The position numbers were made by a program, and so were the translations under genes. Below the pieces are notes generated by a model. That model was given only the letters and a program-made list of their open reading frames with translations, ran no database searches and was not told the DNA's origin. From NCBI RefSeq assembly GCF_014211915.1, contig NZ_CP060039.1, forward strand, positions 1-64,000: a stretch of DNA of 64,000 nt. The letters are read 5' to 3'. Positions within the stretch are counted from its first letter, which is position 1; each line of letters starts with the position of its first letter. Shown here in pieces: positions 44,172 to 54,386 of this stretch. The DNA comes from Burkholderia cenocepacia. Lineage in GTDB: Bacteria; Pseudomonadota; Gammaproteobacteria; Burkholderiales; Burkholderiaceae.

Positions 44172-45371
44172 TTACAGGCGTTCGATGATGCCCGCCGCAC
44201 CCATGCCGGTGCCAACGCACATCGTGACCATCCCGTACTTCAGGTTGCGGCGGCGCAGGCCGTGCACGACGGTCGCCGCGCGGATCGCGCCGGTCGCGCC
44301 GAGCGGGTGGCCCAGTGCGATCGCGCCGCCCATCGGGTTGACCTTCGACGGATCGAGACCGAGGTCGCGCATCACCGCCAGCGACTGCGCGGCGAATGCC
44401 TCGTTCAGCTCGATCCAGTCGAGATCGTCCTGCTTCAGGCCCGCGGCCTTCAGCGCGGCCGGAATCGCTTCCTTCGGACCGATCCCCATGATTTCCGGCG
44501 GCACGCCGCGCACCGCGAAGCTCACGAAGCGCGCGAGCGGCGTCAGGTTGAATTCCTTGAGCACCTTCTCCGACACGACGAGCAGCGCACCCGCGCCGTC
44601 CGACGTCTGCGAGCTGTTGCCGGCCGTGACCGAACCCTTGTTCGCGAACACCGTGCGCAGCTTCGCGAGGCCTTCGAGCGACGTATCGGCGCGCGGACCT
44701 TCGTCGAGCTTGATCTCGCGCGTCTTCACGTCGACTTCGCCGGTCGCGAGGTTCGGGAACCGCTCGGTGATCGTGTACGCGGCGATTTCGTCGCCGAACT
44801 CGCCGGCCTGCTGCGCGGCGAGCGCCTTGCGGTGCGACTCGACCGAGAACGCGTCCTGGTCGTCGCGGCTCACCTTCCACTGTTCGGCGACGCGCTCGGC
44901 CGTCAGGCCCATCCCGTACGCGATGCCGAAGTCTTCGCTGCGATCGAAGATGTGCGGCGACATCGACGGCTTGTTGCCCATCATCGGCACCATGCTCATC
45001 GATTCGCAGCCGCCCGCGAAGATCGCGTCCGATTCGCCGACGCGGATGCGGTCGGCCGCCATCGCCAGCGCGGTGATGCCCGACGCGCAGAAGCGGTTGA
45101 CCGTCACGCCGCCGACCGTCTGCGGCAGGCCGGCGAGCAGCGCGCCCATGCGCGCGACGTTCAGGCCCTGCTCGGCTTCCGGAATCGCGCAGCCGATGAT
45201 CGCGTCCTCGATCACCTTCGTGTCGAGACCGGGCACCTGCGCGACGGCCGACTTGATCGCGTGAACCAGCAGCTCGTCGGGGCGCGTGTTCTTGAAGACA
45301 CCGCGCGGGGCCTTGCCGATCGGCGTGCGGCTGGCGGCGACGATGTATGCGTCTTGCAGTTGTTTGCTCAT
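44172..45371 (-). CDS. Acetyl-CoA acyltransferase (thiolase), FadA-like
   Basis: Thiolytic cleavage of 3-ketoacyl-CoA, the last beta-oxidation step. The 399-residue protein has the nucleophile Cys in NRFCASG (near 92), the GHPLGATGA segment with the catalytic His, and the second Cys in MCVGTGMGAAG. It follows the FadN-like fusion by 22 nt on the same strand, so it is likely co-transcribed. Confidence 0.94.
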   Translation of the reverse strand: MSKQLQDAYIVAASRTPIGKAPRGVFKNTRPDELLVHAIKSAVAQVPGLDTKVIEDAIIGCAIPEAEQGLNVARMGALLAGLPQTVGGVTVNRFCASGITALAMAADRIRVGESDAIFAGGCESMSMVPMMGNKPSMSPHIFDRSEDFGIAYGMGLTAERVAEQWKVSRDDQDAFSVESHRKALAAQQAGEFGDEIAAYTITERFPNLATGEVDVKTREIKLDEGPRADTSLEGLAKLRTVFANKGSVTAGNSSQTSDGAGALLVVSEKVLKEFNLTPLARFVSFAVRGVPPEIMGIGPKEAIPAALKAAGLKQDDLDWIELNEAFAAQSLAVMRDLGLDPSKVNPMGGAIALGHPLGATGAIRAATVVHGLRRRNLKYGMVTMCVGTGMGAAGIIERL

Positions 45372-45393
45372 TTCAGACTCCTTGTCTGCTCGC

Positions 45394-47829
45394 TCAGTTA
45401 CGCACCGGCTTGCCGGTCTGCAACATGCCCATGATCCGTTCCTGCGTCTTCTGCGTGCCGAGCAGCTCGACGAACGCGCGGCGCTCCAGCGCGAGCAGCC
45501 ATTCTTCGTCGACGAGGCTGCCGGCTTCGACGTCGCCGCCGCACACGGCTTCGGCGATGCGGCTCGCGATCAGGTAGTCGTGGTCGCTGATGAAGCGGCC
45601 GTCACGCATGTTGACGAGCGATGCCTTGATCGTCGCGATCGCCGAGCGGCCCGCGACCGGCACGTCCTTCGCGCGCAGCGGTGCGCGATAGCCGGTATCG
45701 GCCAGCGCACGCGCTTCCTTCTTCGCGGTGTCGAGCAGTTCGAACACGTTGAAGACGATCGTGTCGGACGGCTTCACGTAGCCCATCGCCCGTGCGTCGT
45801 GCGCGGACGCCGACACCTTCGCCATCGCCGCGTTCTCGAACGACTTCGTGACGAACTTCAGGATGTCGGTGGTCGCGTTCGCGGCCGTCGCGGCGTCTGC
45901 CGCGCGCAGCGCCGCTTCCTTCAGGCCGCCGCCGGCCGGCACGAGGCCGACGCCCACTTCGACGAGGCCGATGTAGCTCTCGACGTGCACGACGCGCTTC
46001 GCGCTGTGCAGCATCAGCTCGCACCCGCCGCCGAGCGCGATGCCCGACACGGCTGCCACGACCGGCACGTTCGCGTACTTCACGCGCAGCATGCCTTCCT
46101 GGAACTTCTTCACGAACGGCTCGATGCCCTTCGCGCCGCCCATCATGAACGCGGGCATCGCCTCTTCGAGGTTCGCGCCGGCCGAGAACGGGCCGCCCGG
46201 CGTGCCGAGCTTCAGCGACGTCGGCTGCCAGATCACGACGCCCTTGTAGTCCTTCTCCGCGAGTTCGATCGCCTGCACGAGGCCGTCGATCACGCTCGGT
46301 CCGATCGTGTTCATCTTCGACTTGAACGACACGATCACGACGTCGTCTTCACCGGCACGGTCGTCGACCCACGCGCGCACCGCGTCGGTCTCGAACAGCG
46401 TCTTGCCGTACGTCTTCGGATCGGCGCCCGCTTCGCCCAGCAGCGGCGCGCGGAACACCTGCTTGCGGTACACGGGCAGGTCCGAACGCGGCACGAAGCG
46501 CTTCGATGCCGGCGCCCACGAGCCTTCGGCCGTGTGCACGCCGCCCTTCTCGGCGACCGGGCCCTCGAGCACCCACGACGGCAGCGGCACGTTCGCGAGC
46601 GCCTTGCCGGCCGCGATGTCTTCCTGCACCCACTCGGCGACCTGCTTCCAGCCGGCGGCCTGCCAGCCTTCGAACGGGCCTTCGTTCCAACCGAAGCCCC
46701 AGCGGATCGCGAGGTCGACGTCGCGCGCGTTGTCGGCGATCGACTCGAGATGCACGCCGATGTAGTGGAACACGTCGCGGAAGATCGACCACAGGAACTG
46801 CGCATGCGGATGATCCGTCTCGCGCAGCAGCTTCAGGCGTTCCGCCGGCGGGCGCTTCAGGATGCGGCCGACCGTTTCGTCCGCCTTCGCGCCGGAATCG
46901 ACGTAGCTGCCCGTCTTCGCGTCGAGCACCTTGATCGCCTTGCCTTCCTTCTTGTAGAACCCGCCGCCCGTCTTCTGGCCGAGCGCGCCCTGCTTCACCA
47001 GTTCGGCGAGCACGGCGGGCGTCTGGTAGACCGGAAAGAACGGATCGTCGGCGAGGTTGTCCTGCATCGTCTTGATCACGTGCGCCATCGTGTCGAGGCC
47101 GACCACGTCCGCGGTGCGGAACGTCGCCGACTTCGCGCGGCCGAGGCGGCTGCCGGTCAGATCGTCGACTTCGTCGAAGCGCAGGCCGAACTTCGCGGCC
47201 TCGGTGATCACCGCGAGGATCGAGAAGATGCCGACGCGGTTCGCGATGAAGTTCGGCGTGTCCTTCGCGCGCACGACGCCCTTGCCGACGACGCTCGTCA
47301 GGAAGGTTTCGAGCTGGTCGAGGATTTCCGGACGCGTATGCGCGGTCGGGATCAGCTCGACGAGGTGCATGTAGCGCGGCGGGTTGAAGAAGTGCACGCC
47401 GCAGAAGCGCGCCTTCAACTCGTCCGAGAAACCTTCGGACAGCTTCGTGATCGACAGGCCCGACGTGTTGGTCGCGAAGATCGCGTTCGGCGCGATGTGC
47501 GGCGCGACCTTCTTGTACAGGTCGTGTTTCCAGTCCATCCGCTCGGCGATCGCTTCGATCACGACGTCGCATTCGGCGAGCTTCGCGATGTCGTCTTCGT
47601 AGTTCGCCGCCTCGAGGTACTTCGCATCGTCCTTCACGCCGAACGGCGCGGGCGACAGCTTCTTCAGGTTTTCGATCGCCTTCAGCGCGATCGCGTTTTT
47701 CGGGCCTTCCTTGGCCGGCAGGTCGAACAGCAGCACCGGCACGCGCGCGTTGACGAGGTGCGCGGCGATCTGCGCGCCCATCACGCCGGCGCCCAGCACG
47801 GCGACCTTGCGAATCAGGAAATTGCTCAC
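45394..47829 (-). CDS. 3-hydroxyacyl-CoA dehydrogenase/crotonase fusion, FadN-like
   Basis: An 811-residue bifunctional protein. The N-terminal part is 3-hydroxyacyl-CoA dehydrogenase (NAD motif GAGVMGAQIA, about 10-19), a second dehydrogenase C-terminal domain lies around 190-420, and the C-terminal half is a crotonase domain with G-C-E and PAGGGLKE segments. This order matches Bacillus FadN rather than E. coli FadB, whose crotonase domain is first. It starts at GTG 47829 with GGAGA 6 nt upstream. It lies between acyl-CoA dehydrogenase and thiolase genes, as in fadNAE. Confidence 0.93.
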   Translation of the reverse strand: MSNFLIRKVAVLGAGVMGAQIAAHLVNARVPVLLFDLPAKEGPKNAIALKAIENLKKLSPAPFGVKDDAKYLEAANYEDDIAKLAECDVVIEAIAERMDWKHDLYKKVAPHIAPNAIFATNTSGLSITKLSEGFSDELKARFCGVHFFNPPRYMHLVELIPTAHTRPEILDQLETFLTSVVGKGVVRAKDTPNFIANRVGIFSILAVITEAAKFGLRFDEVDDLTGSRLGRAKSATFRTADVVGLDTMAHVIKTMQDNLADDPFFPVYQTPAVLAELVKQGALGQKTGGGFYKKEGKAIKVLDAKTGSYVDSGAKADETVGRILKRPPAERLKLLRETDHPHAQFLWSIFRDVFHYIGVHLESIADNARDVDLAIRWGFGWNEGPFEGWQAAGWKQVAEWVQEDIAAGKALANVPLPSWVLEGPVAEKGGVHTAEGSWAPASKRFVPRSDLPVYRKQVFRAPLLGEAGADPKTYGKTLFETDAVRAWVDDRAGEDDVVIVSFKSKMNTIGPSVIDGLVQAIELAEKDYKGVVIWQPTSLKLGTPGGPFSAGANLEEAMPAFMMGGAKGIEPFVKKFQEGMLRVKYANVPVVAAVSGIALGGGCELMLHSAKRVVHVESYIGLVEVGVGLVPAGGGLKEAALRAADAATAANATTDILKFVTKSFENAAMAKVSASAHDARAMGYVKPSDTIVFNVFELLDTAKKEARALADTGYRAPLRAKDVPVAGRSAIATIKASLVNMRDGRFISDHDYLIASRIAEAVCGGDVEAGSLVDEEWLLALERRAFVELLGTQKTQERIMGMLQTGKPVRN

Positions 47830-47947
47830 GGGATGTCTCCGGATAGTGTCGTGCAGCGCGGAATGTGAGGGCTGCACGGCGAAGTGAGTACCAGGAACCG
47901 TTGCGTTCGGGCGGCGCGGCACGCGGCGCGCACCGCCCGGACTCGCG

Positions 47948-49735
47948 TCAGAACAGCGATTCGTCGACTTCCATCAGCGTCTTCGAACCGGCGCGCGCGG
48001 CGCGGATCGTCGATGCCGTTTCGGGCAGCAGACGCGCGAAGTAGAAGCGGGCGGTGGCGAGCTTCGACTTGTAGAACGGATCGCCCGACGCTTCCTTGTC
48101 GAGGGCGAGGCGCGCCATGCGCGCCCAGAAGTACGAGAACACCAGGTGGCCGACGGTACGCAGGTACGGCACGGCGGCCGCGCCGACTTCGTCCGGGTTC
48201 TGCATCGCCTTCATGCCGATTTCCATCGTCAGCTTCTGCACCTTTTCACCGATGTCGGCGAGCGGGTTGATGAACTCGGCCATTTCCGGCTTCACGCCTT
48301 CGGTTTCCGCGAATTCGGTCACGAGCTTGCCGAACTTCTTCAGCTTCGCGCCCATGTCGCCGAGCACCTTGCGGCCCAGCAGGTCGAGCGACTGGATCGA
48401 GTTGGTGCCTTCGTAGATCATGTTGATCCGCGCGTCGCGCACGTACTGCTCCATGCCCCACTCGGAGATGAAGCCGTGGCCGCCGTAGATCTGCATCGCG
48501 TGGTTGGTCGACTCGAACGCGTTGTCGGTCAGGAACGCCTTGATGATCGGCGTGAGCAGCGCGACGAGGTCGGCCGCTTCCTTGCGCACCGCTTCGTCGG
48601 CGTGCGACAGCTCCTTGTCGATCTGCAGCGCGGACCAGTACGTGAACGCGCGCGCGCCTTCCGCGTAGGCCTTCTGCGTGAGCAGCATGCGGCGCACGTC
48701 CGGATGCACGATGATCGGGTCGGCCGGCTTGTCCGGTGCCTTCGGGCCCGTCAGCGAGCGCATCTGCAGGCGTTCCTTCGCGTACGTCAGCGAGTTCTGG
48801 TACGCGACTTCCGTGAGGCCGAGGCCCTGCATGCCGACGCCGAGGCGCGCGGCATTCATCATCACGAACATCGCGTTCAAGCCCTTGTTCGGCTCGCCGA
48901 CCATCCAGCCCTTCGCGCCGTCCAGGTTCATCACGCACGTCGAGTTGCCGTGGATGCCCATCTTGTGCTCGATCGAGCCGCACTTGATGCCGTTGCGCTC
49001 GCCCGGCTCGCCCGCGGCGTCCGGAATGAACTTCGGCACGATGAACAGCGAGATTCCCTTCGTGCCTTGCGGCGCGTCCGGCAGGCGCGCGAGCACGAGG
49101 TGGATGATGTTCTTCGACATGTCGTGCTCGCCGCTCGAGATGAAGATCTTCGTGCCGCTGATCGAGTACGAGCCGTCGCCGTTCGGTTCGGCCTTGGTGC
49201 GCAGGATGCCGAGGTCGGTGCCGCAGTGCGGCTCGGTCAGGCACATCGTGCCCGTCCATTCGCCCGACACCAGCTTCGGCAGGTATTGCTGCTGCAGTTC
49301 CGGCGCGCCGTGCGCGTGCAGGCATTCGTACGCGCCGTGCGACAGGCCCGGATACATCGTCCACGCCTGGTTCGCCGAGTTCAGCATTTCGTAGAGTGCG
49401 TTGTTCACGAACGCGGGCAGGCCCTGGCCGCCGTAGTCCGGATCGCAGCCGAGCGCCGGCCAGCCGGCCTCGACGTACTGCTGGTAGGCTTCCTTGAAGC
49501 CGGTCGGGGTCTTCACGACGCCGTCGCCTTCATACGTGCAGCCTTCGCGGTCACCGACCTGGTTCAGCGGGAACAGTACCTCGGAGCAGAACTTGCCCGC
49601 TTCCTCGAGGACCTGGTTGATCGTGTCGGCGTCGAGGTCCGCATGCTTGGGCATTTGCTTGACTTCGGCTTCGACGTTCAGAAGCTCGTGCAACACGAAT
49701 TGCATGTCGCGCAGCGGCGCGGCGTACTGTCCCAT
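47948..49735 (-). CDS. Acyl-CoA dehydrogenase with C-terminal extension
   Basis: FAD enzyme of 595 residues that introduces the alpha-beta double bond in acyl-CoA. The flavin/substrate motif CLTEPHCGTDLG and the catalytic Glu in MIYEGTNSIQ are intact. A C-terminal domain of about 130 residues follows the core, as in long DmdC-like members (methylmercaptopropionyl-CoA dehydrogenases). Context favours fatty acid beta-oxidation. ATG 49735 has GGAGAG 4 nt upstream. The FadN-like gene follows after 118 nt. Confidence 0.93.
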   Translation of the reverse strand: MGQYAAPLRDMQFVLHELLNVEAEVKQMPKHADLDADTINQVLEEAGKFCSEVLFPLNQVGDREGCTYEGDGVVKTPTGFKEAYQQYVEAGWPALGCDPDYGGQGLPAFVNNALYEMLNSANQAWTMYPGLSHGAYECLHAHGAPELQQQYLPKLVSGEWTGTMCLTEPHCGTDLGILRTKAEPNGDGSYSISGTKIFISSGEHDMSKNIIHLVLARLPDAPQGTKGISLFIVPKFIPDAAGEPGERNGIKCGSIEHKMGIHGNSTCVMNLDGAKGWMVGEPNKGLNAMFVMMNAARLGVGMQGLGLTEVAYQNSLTYAKERLQMRSLTGPKAPDKPADPIIVHPDVRRMLLTQKAYAEGARAFTYWSALQIDKELSHADEAVRKEAADLVALLTPIIKAFLTDNAFESTNHAMQIYGGHGFISEWGMEQYVRDARINMIYEGTNSIQSLDLLGRKVLGDMGAKLKKFGKLVTEFAETEGVKPEMAEFINPLADIGEKVQKLTMEIGMKAMQNPDEVGAAAVPYLRTVGHLVFSYFWARMARLALDKEASGDPFYKSKLATARFYFARLLPETASTIRAARAGSKTLMEVDESLF

Positions 49736-49793
49736 GACTCTCTCCAAAGGTGGGCAAATCGGCTCGAGCTCCTGGCGGGCGGGTCACGCGCCG

Positions 49794-50393
49794 CTAACGG
49801 CTCTCGCTCTGATACGAAACAATCGTCTTTTCCAGCGCGGCCCACGTGAGGCGCACGGCGTCCGGCGAATGCAGGAAGCGTGCGTCGTGATGCAGGCCGA
49901 GCGTGAAGCTGTACAACTCGAAGAGCATCAGTTCCGGATCCGTATCCGCACGCAGATGCCCTTCTTCCATCGCCTGCGAAATGGCGCGCAGCAACGCGGC
50001 ACGCCAGGCGGTCACGCTCGCGATCAACTGCTCGCGCACGGGGCTGTCCGGCCGGTCGTCGTACTCCACTGCGCCGCTGATGTAGATGCACCCGGTCGTC
50101 ACCTCCTGGATGCGCTTCTCGATCCAGCGCGCCAGCATCGCCCGAAGACGCGGCAGACCGCGCGACTCGCGCAGGCTCGGAAAGAACACCTCGTTCTCGA
50201 AACGATGGTGGTACTCGCGGACGACCTCGACCTGCAGGTCTTCGCGCGATCCGAAGTGCGCGAACACGCCGCTCTTGCTCATCTGCATGCGCTCGGCCAG
50301 CAGGCCGATCGTCAGCCCCTCCAGCCCGTCACGGCTGGCGAGGTCCAAAGCAGCTTCAAGTATCGCGGCACGCGTCTGTTCGCCTTTTCGCAT
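49794..50393 (-). CDS. TetR-family regulator of the beta-oxidation cluster
   Basis: A 199-residue repressor. The N-terminal helix-turn-helix (LTIGLLAERMQMSKSGVFAHF, 27-47, cited here as ends L27 and F47) is typical TetR, and the C-terminal ligand domain is helical. It is the first gene of a leftward set with acyl-CoA dehydrogenase, FadN-like, thiolase and crotonase genes, 58 nt from the next. It likely responds to long-chain acyl-CoA. Its own 5' region has an inverted repeat that may be the operator. Confidence 0.9.
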   Translation of the reverse strand: MRKGEQTRAAILEAALDLASRDGLEGLTIGLLAERMQMSKSGVFAHFGSREDLQVEVVREYHHRFENEVFFPSLRESRGLPRLRAMLARWIEKRIQEVTTGCIYISGAVEYDDRPDSPVREQLIASVTAWRAALLRAISQAMEEGHLRADTDPELMLFELYSFTLGLHHDARFLHSPDAVRLTWAALEKTIVSYQSESR

Positions 50394-50407
50394 AGCTATT
50401 TCTGTAA

Positions 50408-50437
50408 CCGTTCGGGGGTTCGAATAAAATCGAACGG
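50408..50437. promoter_or_regulatory. Inverted repeat upstream of the tetR gene, candidate operator
   Basis: GTTCGA (50418-50423) and TCGAAC (50430-50435) form a dyad around ATAAAA, and CCGTTCG (50408-50414) with CGAACGG (50431-50437) forms an outer overlapping dyad. It lies 15-45 nt upstream of the regulator start, in an unusually AT-rich region, so autoregulation is plausible. Confidence 0.5.
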
Positions 50438-50592
50438 CCGTACTATTATTGAGTGCGGCCGCTCGCGAAACAAGGAAATTATTAGAAACCGGTGTCTAAC
50501 CGAGCCGCTATTTTGCGCGATTCCGGCGGGACCGGAGCGGCTTTTCCGCACGAACGTGCGGACAGATTTTTGAAGCGGATACTTAGTCGGCG

Positions 50593-51867
50593 TCAGTCGT
50601 AACCGCCGACCGTCAGCGCCTTCATCACGACGCGGTACGTGGTGTACGCGAGCCAGTTCAGCAGCCGTTCGATGCGCGGGCGGGCGGCATAGTGCGCGGC
50701 GTCGATCTCCCGCCCTTCGGCAAACGCGGTGGCGATCGCGTCGCGCAACTGGTTCGTCACTGCATCGTAGCGCACCAGCACGACGTTCGCTTCATTGTTC
50801 AGCATCAGGCTCAGCGCGTCCAGATTCGACGAGCCGACCGTCGCCCAGTTGTCGTCGATCACGGCGACCTTGCCGTGCAGGATCGTCTTGTCGTATTCGG
50901 CCACGCGCACGCCCGCGCGCAACAGCGAGTGATACAGGAACGGCACGGCCGTATCGAGCGCCGTGAACTCCTTGCGGCCGATCAGCACCTGCACGTCGAC
51001 GCCGCGCCGTGCCGCGCCCGTCAGCGCGCGGCGCAGCTTGCGGCCCGGCATGAAGTACGGATTCGCGAGCAGGATGCGCTGGCGCGCCTGGCCGATCGCC
51101 GCGAGATACGCCTTTTCGATCGCGCGGCGGTTCACGACGTTGTCGCGCGCGACGAACGCGACGCTCGGCTCCGTCACGACCCGCAGCGCGCCGGCCTTGA
51201 CCCACCGGTGGCTGCGCATCCAGCGCCGGAACATGTCGGGGAACGCTTCGCCGCCGTGCAGTCCGGCCGCGTACTGCGCATACGGCTTGTGGCCGAACTG
51301 GATCCGGTGCCACTGCAGCTCGAACGCGGCGCGCACGTCGGACACCGCGGGCCCGGCCATCTCGACCGCGAAATCCCAGCGCGGAAACGGCAGCGTCGCG
51401 CTGCCCTGCGTGTAGTCGTCGACGATGTTGATGCCGCCGCAGAACGCGGCCGTCTGGTCGATCACCGCGAGCTTGCGGTGCGTGCGCGAGAAGCCGAAAC
51501 GGCCGAACAGGAAACGGTTGTAGATGCAGTGCTCGACGCCGGCTTCGGCCCATGTGTCGAACAGCGGCAGGCGCGCGGTGCCGATGCCGTCGGTGATCAC
51601 ACGCACGCGCACGCCGCGCTGCGCCGCGCGGATCAGCGCGTCGGACACCGGACGGCCGGCCTCGTCGTCGCAGAAGATGTAGGTTTCGAGCATCACCTGC
51701 TCGCGGGCGGCGTCGATCCGCTCGATCAGCGCGTGGAAGAATTCGCCGCCGGTTTCGCACAGCCGCACCGTGTTGCCGGCCGTAAACGCGAGCCGCGACG
51801 CGGAGCCGCGCTCCTGCAGGAACATCTGCCGCAATTGCGCGAAGCGCTTGCGGGTCTCCGCATTCAT
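50593..51867 (-). CDS. clsB: Cardiolipin synthase B-like phospholipase D protein
   Basis: Phospholipid synthase of 424 residues with two HKD motifs: HRKLAVID and HGKVAVIDD, each with the H-x-K-x4-D pattern. No long membrane segments are seen at the start, as in ClsB rather than ClsA. ATG 51867 overlaps the nudB stop by four bases (ATGA), indicating translational coupling. A hairpin (50545-50562) with no clear T-tract in this direction lies downstream. Confidence 0.87.
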   Translation of the reverse strand: MNAETRKRFAQLRQMFLQERGSASRLAFTAGNTVRLCETGGEFFHALIERIDAAREQVMLETYIFCDDEAGRPVSDALIRAAQRGVRVRVITDGIGTARLPLFDTWAEAGVEHCIYNRFLFGRFGFSRTHRKLAVIDQTAAFCGGINIVDDYTQGSATLPFPRWDFAVEMAGPAVSDVRAAFELQWHRIQFGHKPYAQYAAGLHGGEAFPDMFRRWMRSHRWVKAGALRVVTEPSVAFVARDNVVNRRAIEKAYLAAIGQARQRILLANPYFMPGRKLRRALTGAARRGVDVQVLIGRKEFTALDTAVPFLYHSLLRAGVRVAEYDKTILHGKVAVIDDNWATVGSSNLDALSLMLNNEANVVLVRYDAVTNQLRDAIATAFAEGREIDAAHYAARPRIERLLNWLAYTTYRVVMKALTVGGYD

Positions 51868-52358
51868 GCGGACGAGCCGTGCGGCGCACGCGCGAGGGCC
51901 ACGCGTGCGGGCAATTGCAGGATCGCCTCGGCGTTCGACGGCGAGAAGCAGCGCGCGGCCGCCTCGCGGAACGGCAGCCACGCATGGTCGACATGCTCGC
52001 GCGGCGACAGCGTCACGTCGACGCGATGCGGCACGCACAGGCCGAACCAGTGCTCGACGTTGCGCGTGACGCCCGGCGCATAGCGATGCAGGTATTGCGG
52101 ATAGATCGTGTACTCGATCCGGTGATGCCAGTCGACGAGCGCGCTGGCCGGCACGTCCGGCGTGCCGACCGCGATGCCGGTTTCCTCGGCCACTTCACGC
52201 GCGGCGGTGAGCGCGAGCGGCTCGTCGAGCGTGTCCTTCGAGCCGGTGACCGATTGCCAGAAATCGGGCTGGTCGGCACGCTTGATCACGAGCACATCGA
52301 GGTCGGGCGTGTAGATCACGACGAGAACGGATTCGGGGATTTTCGGCGGCTTCGTCAT
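51864..52358 (-). CDS. nudB: Dihydroneopterin triphosphate diphosphatase (Nudix)
   Basis: Nudix hydrolase of 164 residues that removes pyrophosphate in folate synthesis. The Nudix box is complete: G-S-K-D-T-L-D-E then x7, R-E-V-A-E-E-T-G. The preceding FWQSVTG matches NudB. ATG 52358 is chosen; GTG 52376 would add six residues. It overlaps clsB by four bases, and aspS lies 158 nt upstream on the same strand behind a terminator. Confidence 0.92.
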   Translation of the reverse strand: MTKPPKIPESVLVVIYTPDLDVLVIKRADQPDFWQSVTGSKDTLDEPLALTAAREVAEETGIAVGTPDVPASALVDWHHRIEYTIYPQYLHRYAPGVTRNVEHWFGLCVPHRVDVTLSPREHVDHAWLPFREAAARCFSPSNAEAILQLPARVALARAPHGSSA

Positions 52359-52440
52359 CTTTGTTTCATGCGGCACAGGGCCGTGCGCCGGGCCTGCGCC
52401 CGAACGTGCGGCAAGTGCTGCGACTGTACCGCAAAAAACG

Positions 52441-52466
52441 AAAAAGGCGCATCACTGCGCCTTTTT
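52441..52466 (-). terminator. Intrinsic terminator after aspS
   Basis: AAAAAGGCGCA pairs with TGCGCCTTTTT around a 4-nt loop, 51 nt after the aspS stop; on the minus strand it runs into a T-rich stretch. It separates aspS from nudB. Confidence 0.9.
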
Positions 52467-52516
52467 CAGGGTGCCGTGCGTGCGTGACCGCACACACGAC
52501 CGGGGGCGAAAGCGCG

Positions 52517-54319
52517 TTACGCCTTCGGCTGCTCCGGCTGACGCAGACGGATGTGCAGCTCGCGCAATTGACGCTCGTCGACCGGGCTCGGCGCCTGCGT
52601 GAGCAGATCCTGCGCACGCTGCGTCTTCGGGAACGCGATCACGTCGCGGATCGAATCGGCGCCGGCCATCATCGTGACGATGCGGTCGAGACCGAATGCG
52701 ATACCGCCGTGCGGCGGCGCGCCGTACTGCAGCGCGTCCAGCAGGAAGCCGAACTTCAGTTGCGCTTCTTCCGCGCCGATCTTCAGCGCGCGGAACACCT
52801 TGCTCTGCACTTCCTCGCGGTGGATACGCACCGAGCCGCCGCCGATTTCCCAGCCGTTCAGCACCATGTCGTAGGCCTTCGCGAGGCAACGACCCGGGTC
52901 GGTCTCGAGATACTCGAGGTGCTCGTCCTTCGGGCTCGTGAACGGGTGGTGCGCGGCGACGTAGCGTGCATCTTCGTCGTCGTATTCGAACATCGGAAAG
53001 TCAACGACCCACAGCGGCTTCCAGCCGGCCTGGACCAGACCGTTCGCCTTGCCGAATTCCGAATGGCCGATCTTCAGGCGCAGCGCGCCGAGGCTGTCGT
53101 TGACGACCTTCGCGCGGTCGGCCGCGAAGAAGATGATGTCGCCGTCTTCGGCGCCGGTGCGCTCGAGGATCGCCGCGATCGACGCGTCGTGCAGGTTCTT
53201 GACGATCGGGCTTTGCAGGCCGTCGCGGCCCTTCGCCTTCTCGTTGACCTTGATCCACGCGAGGCCCTTCGCGCCGTAGATCCGCACGAATTCCGTGTAG
53301 CCGTCGATGTCGCCGCGCGACAGCTCGCCGCCCTTCGGCACGCGCAGCGCCGCGACGCGGCCGTCCTTCGCGTTGGCCGGCGTGCTGAACACCTTGAAGT
53401 CGACGTCCTTCATCGCGTCGGTCAGCTCGGTGAATTCGAGCTGCACGCGCAGGTCCGGCTTGTCCGAACCGAAACGCGCCATCGCTTCCGAGTACGGCAT
53501 CACCGGGAATTTCGCGTCGAGCTCGACGTCGATCGTCGTCTTGAAGATGTGACGGATCATGTCCTCGAACAGGTCGCGGATTTCCTGCTCGCCGAGAAAC
53601 GACGTCTCGCAGTCGATCTGCGTGAATTCCGGCTGACGGTCCGCGCGGAGATCCTCGTCGCGGAAGCACTTGGTGATCTGGTAGTAACGGTCGAAGTTCG
53701 CGACCATCAGCAGCTGCTTGAACAGCTGCGGCGACTGCGGCAGCGCGAAGAACTGGCCCGCGTTCACGCGCGACGGCACGAGGTAGTCGCGCGCGCCTTC
53801 CGGCGTGCTCTTCGTCAGCATCGGCGTCTCGATGTCGATGAAGCCCTGCTCGTCGAGGTACTTGCGCGCCTCGATCGCGACGCGGTAGCGCAGGCGCAGG
53901 TTGTGCTGCATCTGCGGGCGACGCAGGTCGAGCACGCGGTGCGTGAGACGCGTCGTTTCCGACAGGTTGTCGTCGTCGAGCTGGAACGGCGGCGTGACCG
54001 ACGCGTTCAGCACGTTCAGTTCGTGGCACAGCACTTCGATCTTGCCGCTCTTCAGGCCGGCGTTGACCGTGCCTTCCGGACGGTTGCGCACGAGGCCCTT
54101 GATCTGCACGCAGAACTCGTTGCGCACGCCTTCGGCGGTCGCGAACATCTCGGCGCGATCCGGGTCGCACACCACTTGCACGAGGCCTTCACGATCGCGC
54201 AGGTCGATGAAGATCACACCGCCGTGATCGCGGCGGCGCTGCACCCAGCCGCACAGCGACACGGTTTGGCCCAGCAGGTGTTCGGTCACGAGACCGCAGT
54301 ATTCAGTACGCATCGACAT
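52517..54319 (-). CDS. aspS: Aspartate-tRNA(Asp/Asn) ligase
   Basis: Class II synthetase of 600 residues. An OB-fold anticodon domain ([14 protein letters not shown], about 25-38), motif 2 ([14 protein letters not shown]) and motif 3 ([11 protein letters not shown]) are intact. The RRRDHGG wording with His resembles non-discriminating enzymes, which also charge tRNA-Asn, as expected in bacteria lacking AsnRS; this is inference. Length includes the bacterial GAD insertion. It is followed upstream by a DUF502 gene with 67 nt between. Confidence 0.96.
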   Translation of the reverse strand: MSMRTEYCGLVTEHLLGQTVSLCGWVQRRRDHGGVIFIDLRDREGLVQVVCDPDRAEMFATAEGVRNEFCVQIKGLVRNRPEGTVNAGLKSGKIEVLCHELNVLNASVTPPFQLDDDNLSETTRLTHRVLDLRRPQMQHNLRLRYRVAIEARKYLDEQGFIDIETPMLTKSTPEGARDYLVPSRVNAGQFFALPQSPQLFKQLLMVANFDRYYQITKCFRDEDLRADRQPEFTQIDCETSFLGEQEIRDLFEDMIRHIFKTTIDVELDAKFPVMPYSEAMARFGSDKPDLRVQLEFTELTDAMKDVDFKVFSTPANAKDGRVAALRVPKGGELSRGDIDGYTEFVRIYGAKGLAWIKVNEKAKGRDGLQSPIVKNLHDASIAAILERTGAEDGDIIFFAADRAKVVNDSLGALRLKIGHSEFGKANGLVQAGWKPLWVVDFPMFEYDDEDARYVAAHHPFTSPKDEHLEYLETDPGRCLAKAYDMVLNGWEIGGGSVRIHREEVQSKVFRALKIGAEEAQLKFGFLLDALQYGAPPHGGIAFGLDRIVTMMAGADSIRDVIAFPKTQRAQDLLTQAPSPVDERQLRELHIRLRQPEQPKA

Positions 54320-54386
54320 GATGTTTGCTTTCGTTCGGTTTGATCAACGGGCGCCGCAACGCGCGGCCCGGGCGATGATTCTTTAC

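Noticed and set aside
45286..47868. 860-codon plus-strand frame opposite the FadN-like gene
   Set aside because: Arg/His-rich reading opposite a well-supported dehydrogenase-crotonase fusion; no start signal or domain.
50545..50562. TCCGCACG/CGTGCGGA hairpin between tetR and clsB as a clsB terminator
   Set aside because: In the clsB direction it is followed by A rather than T; the T-run is on the opposite strand, where no gene ends. Left unassigned.
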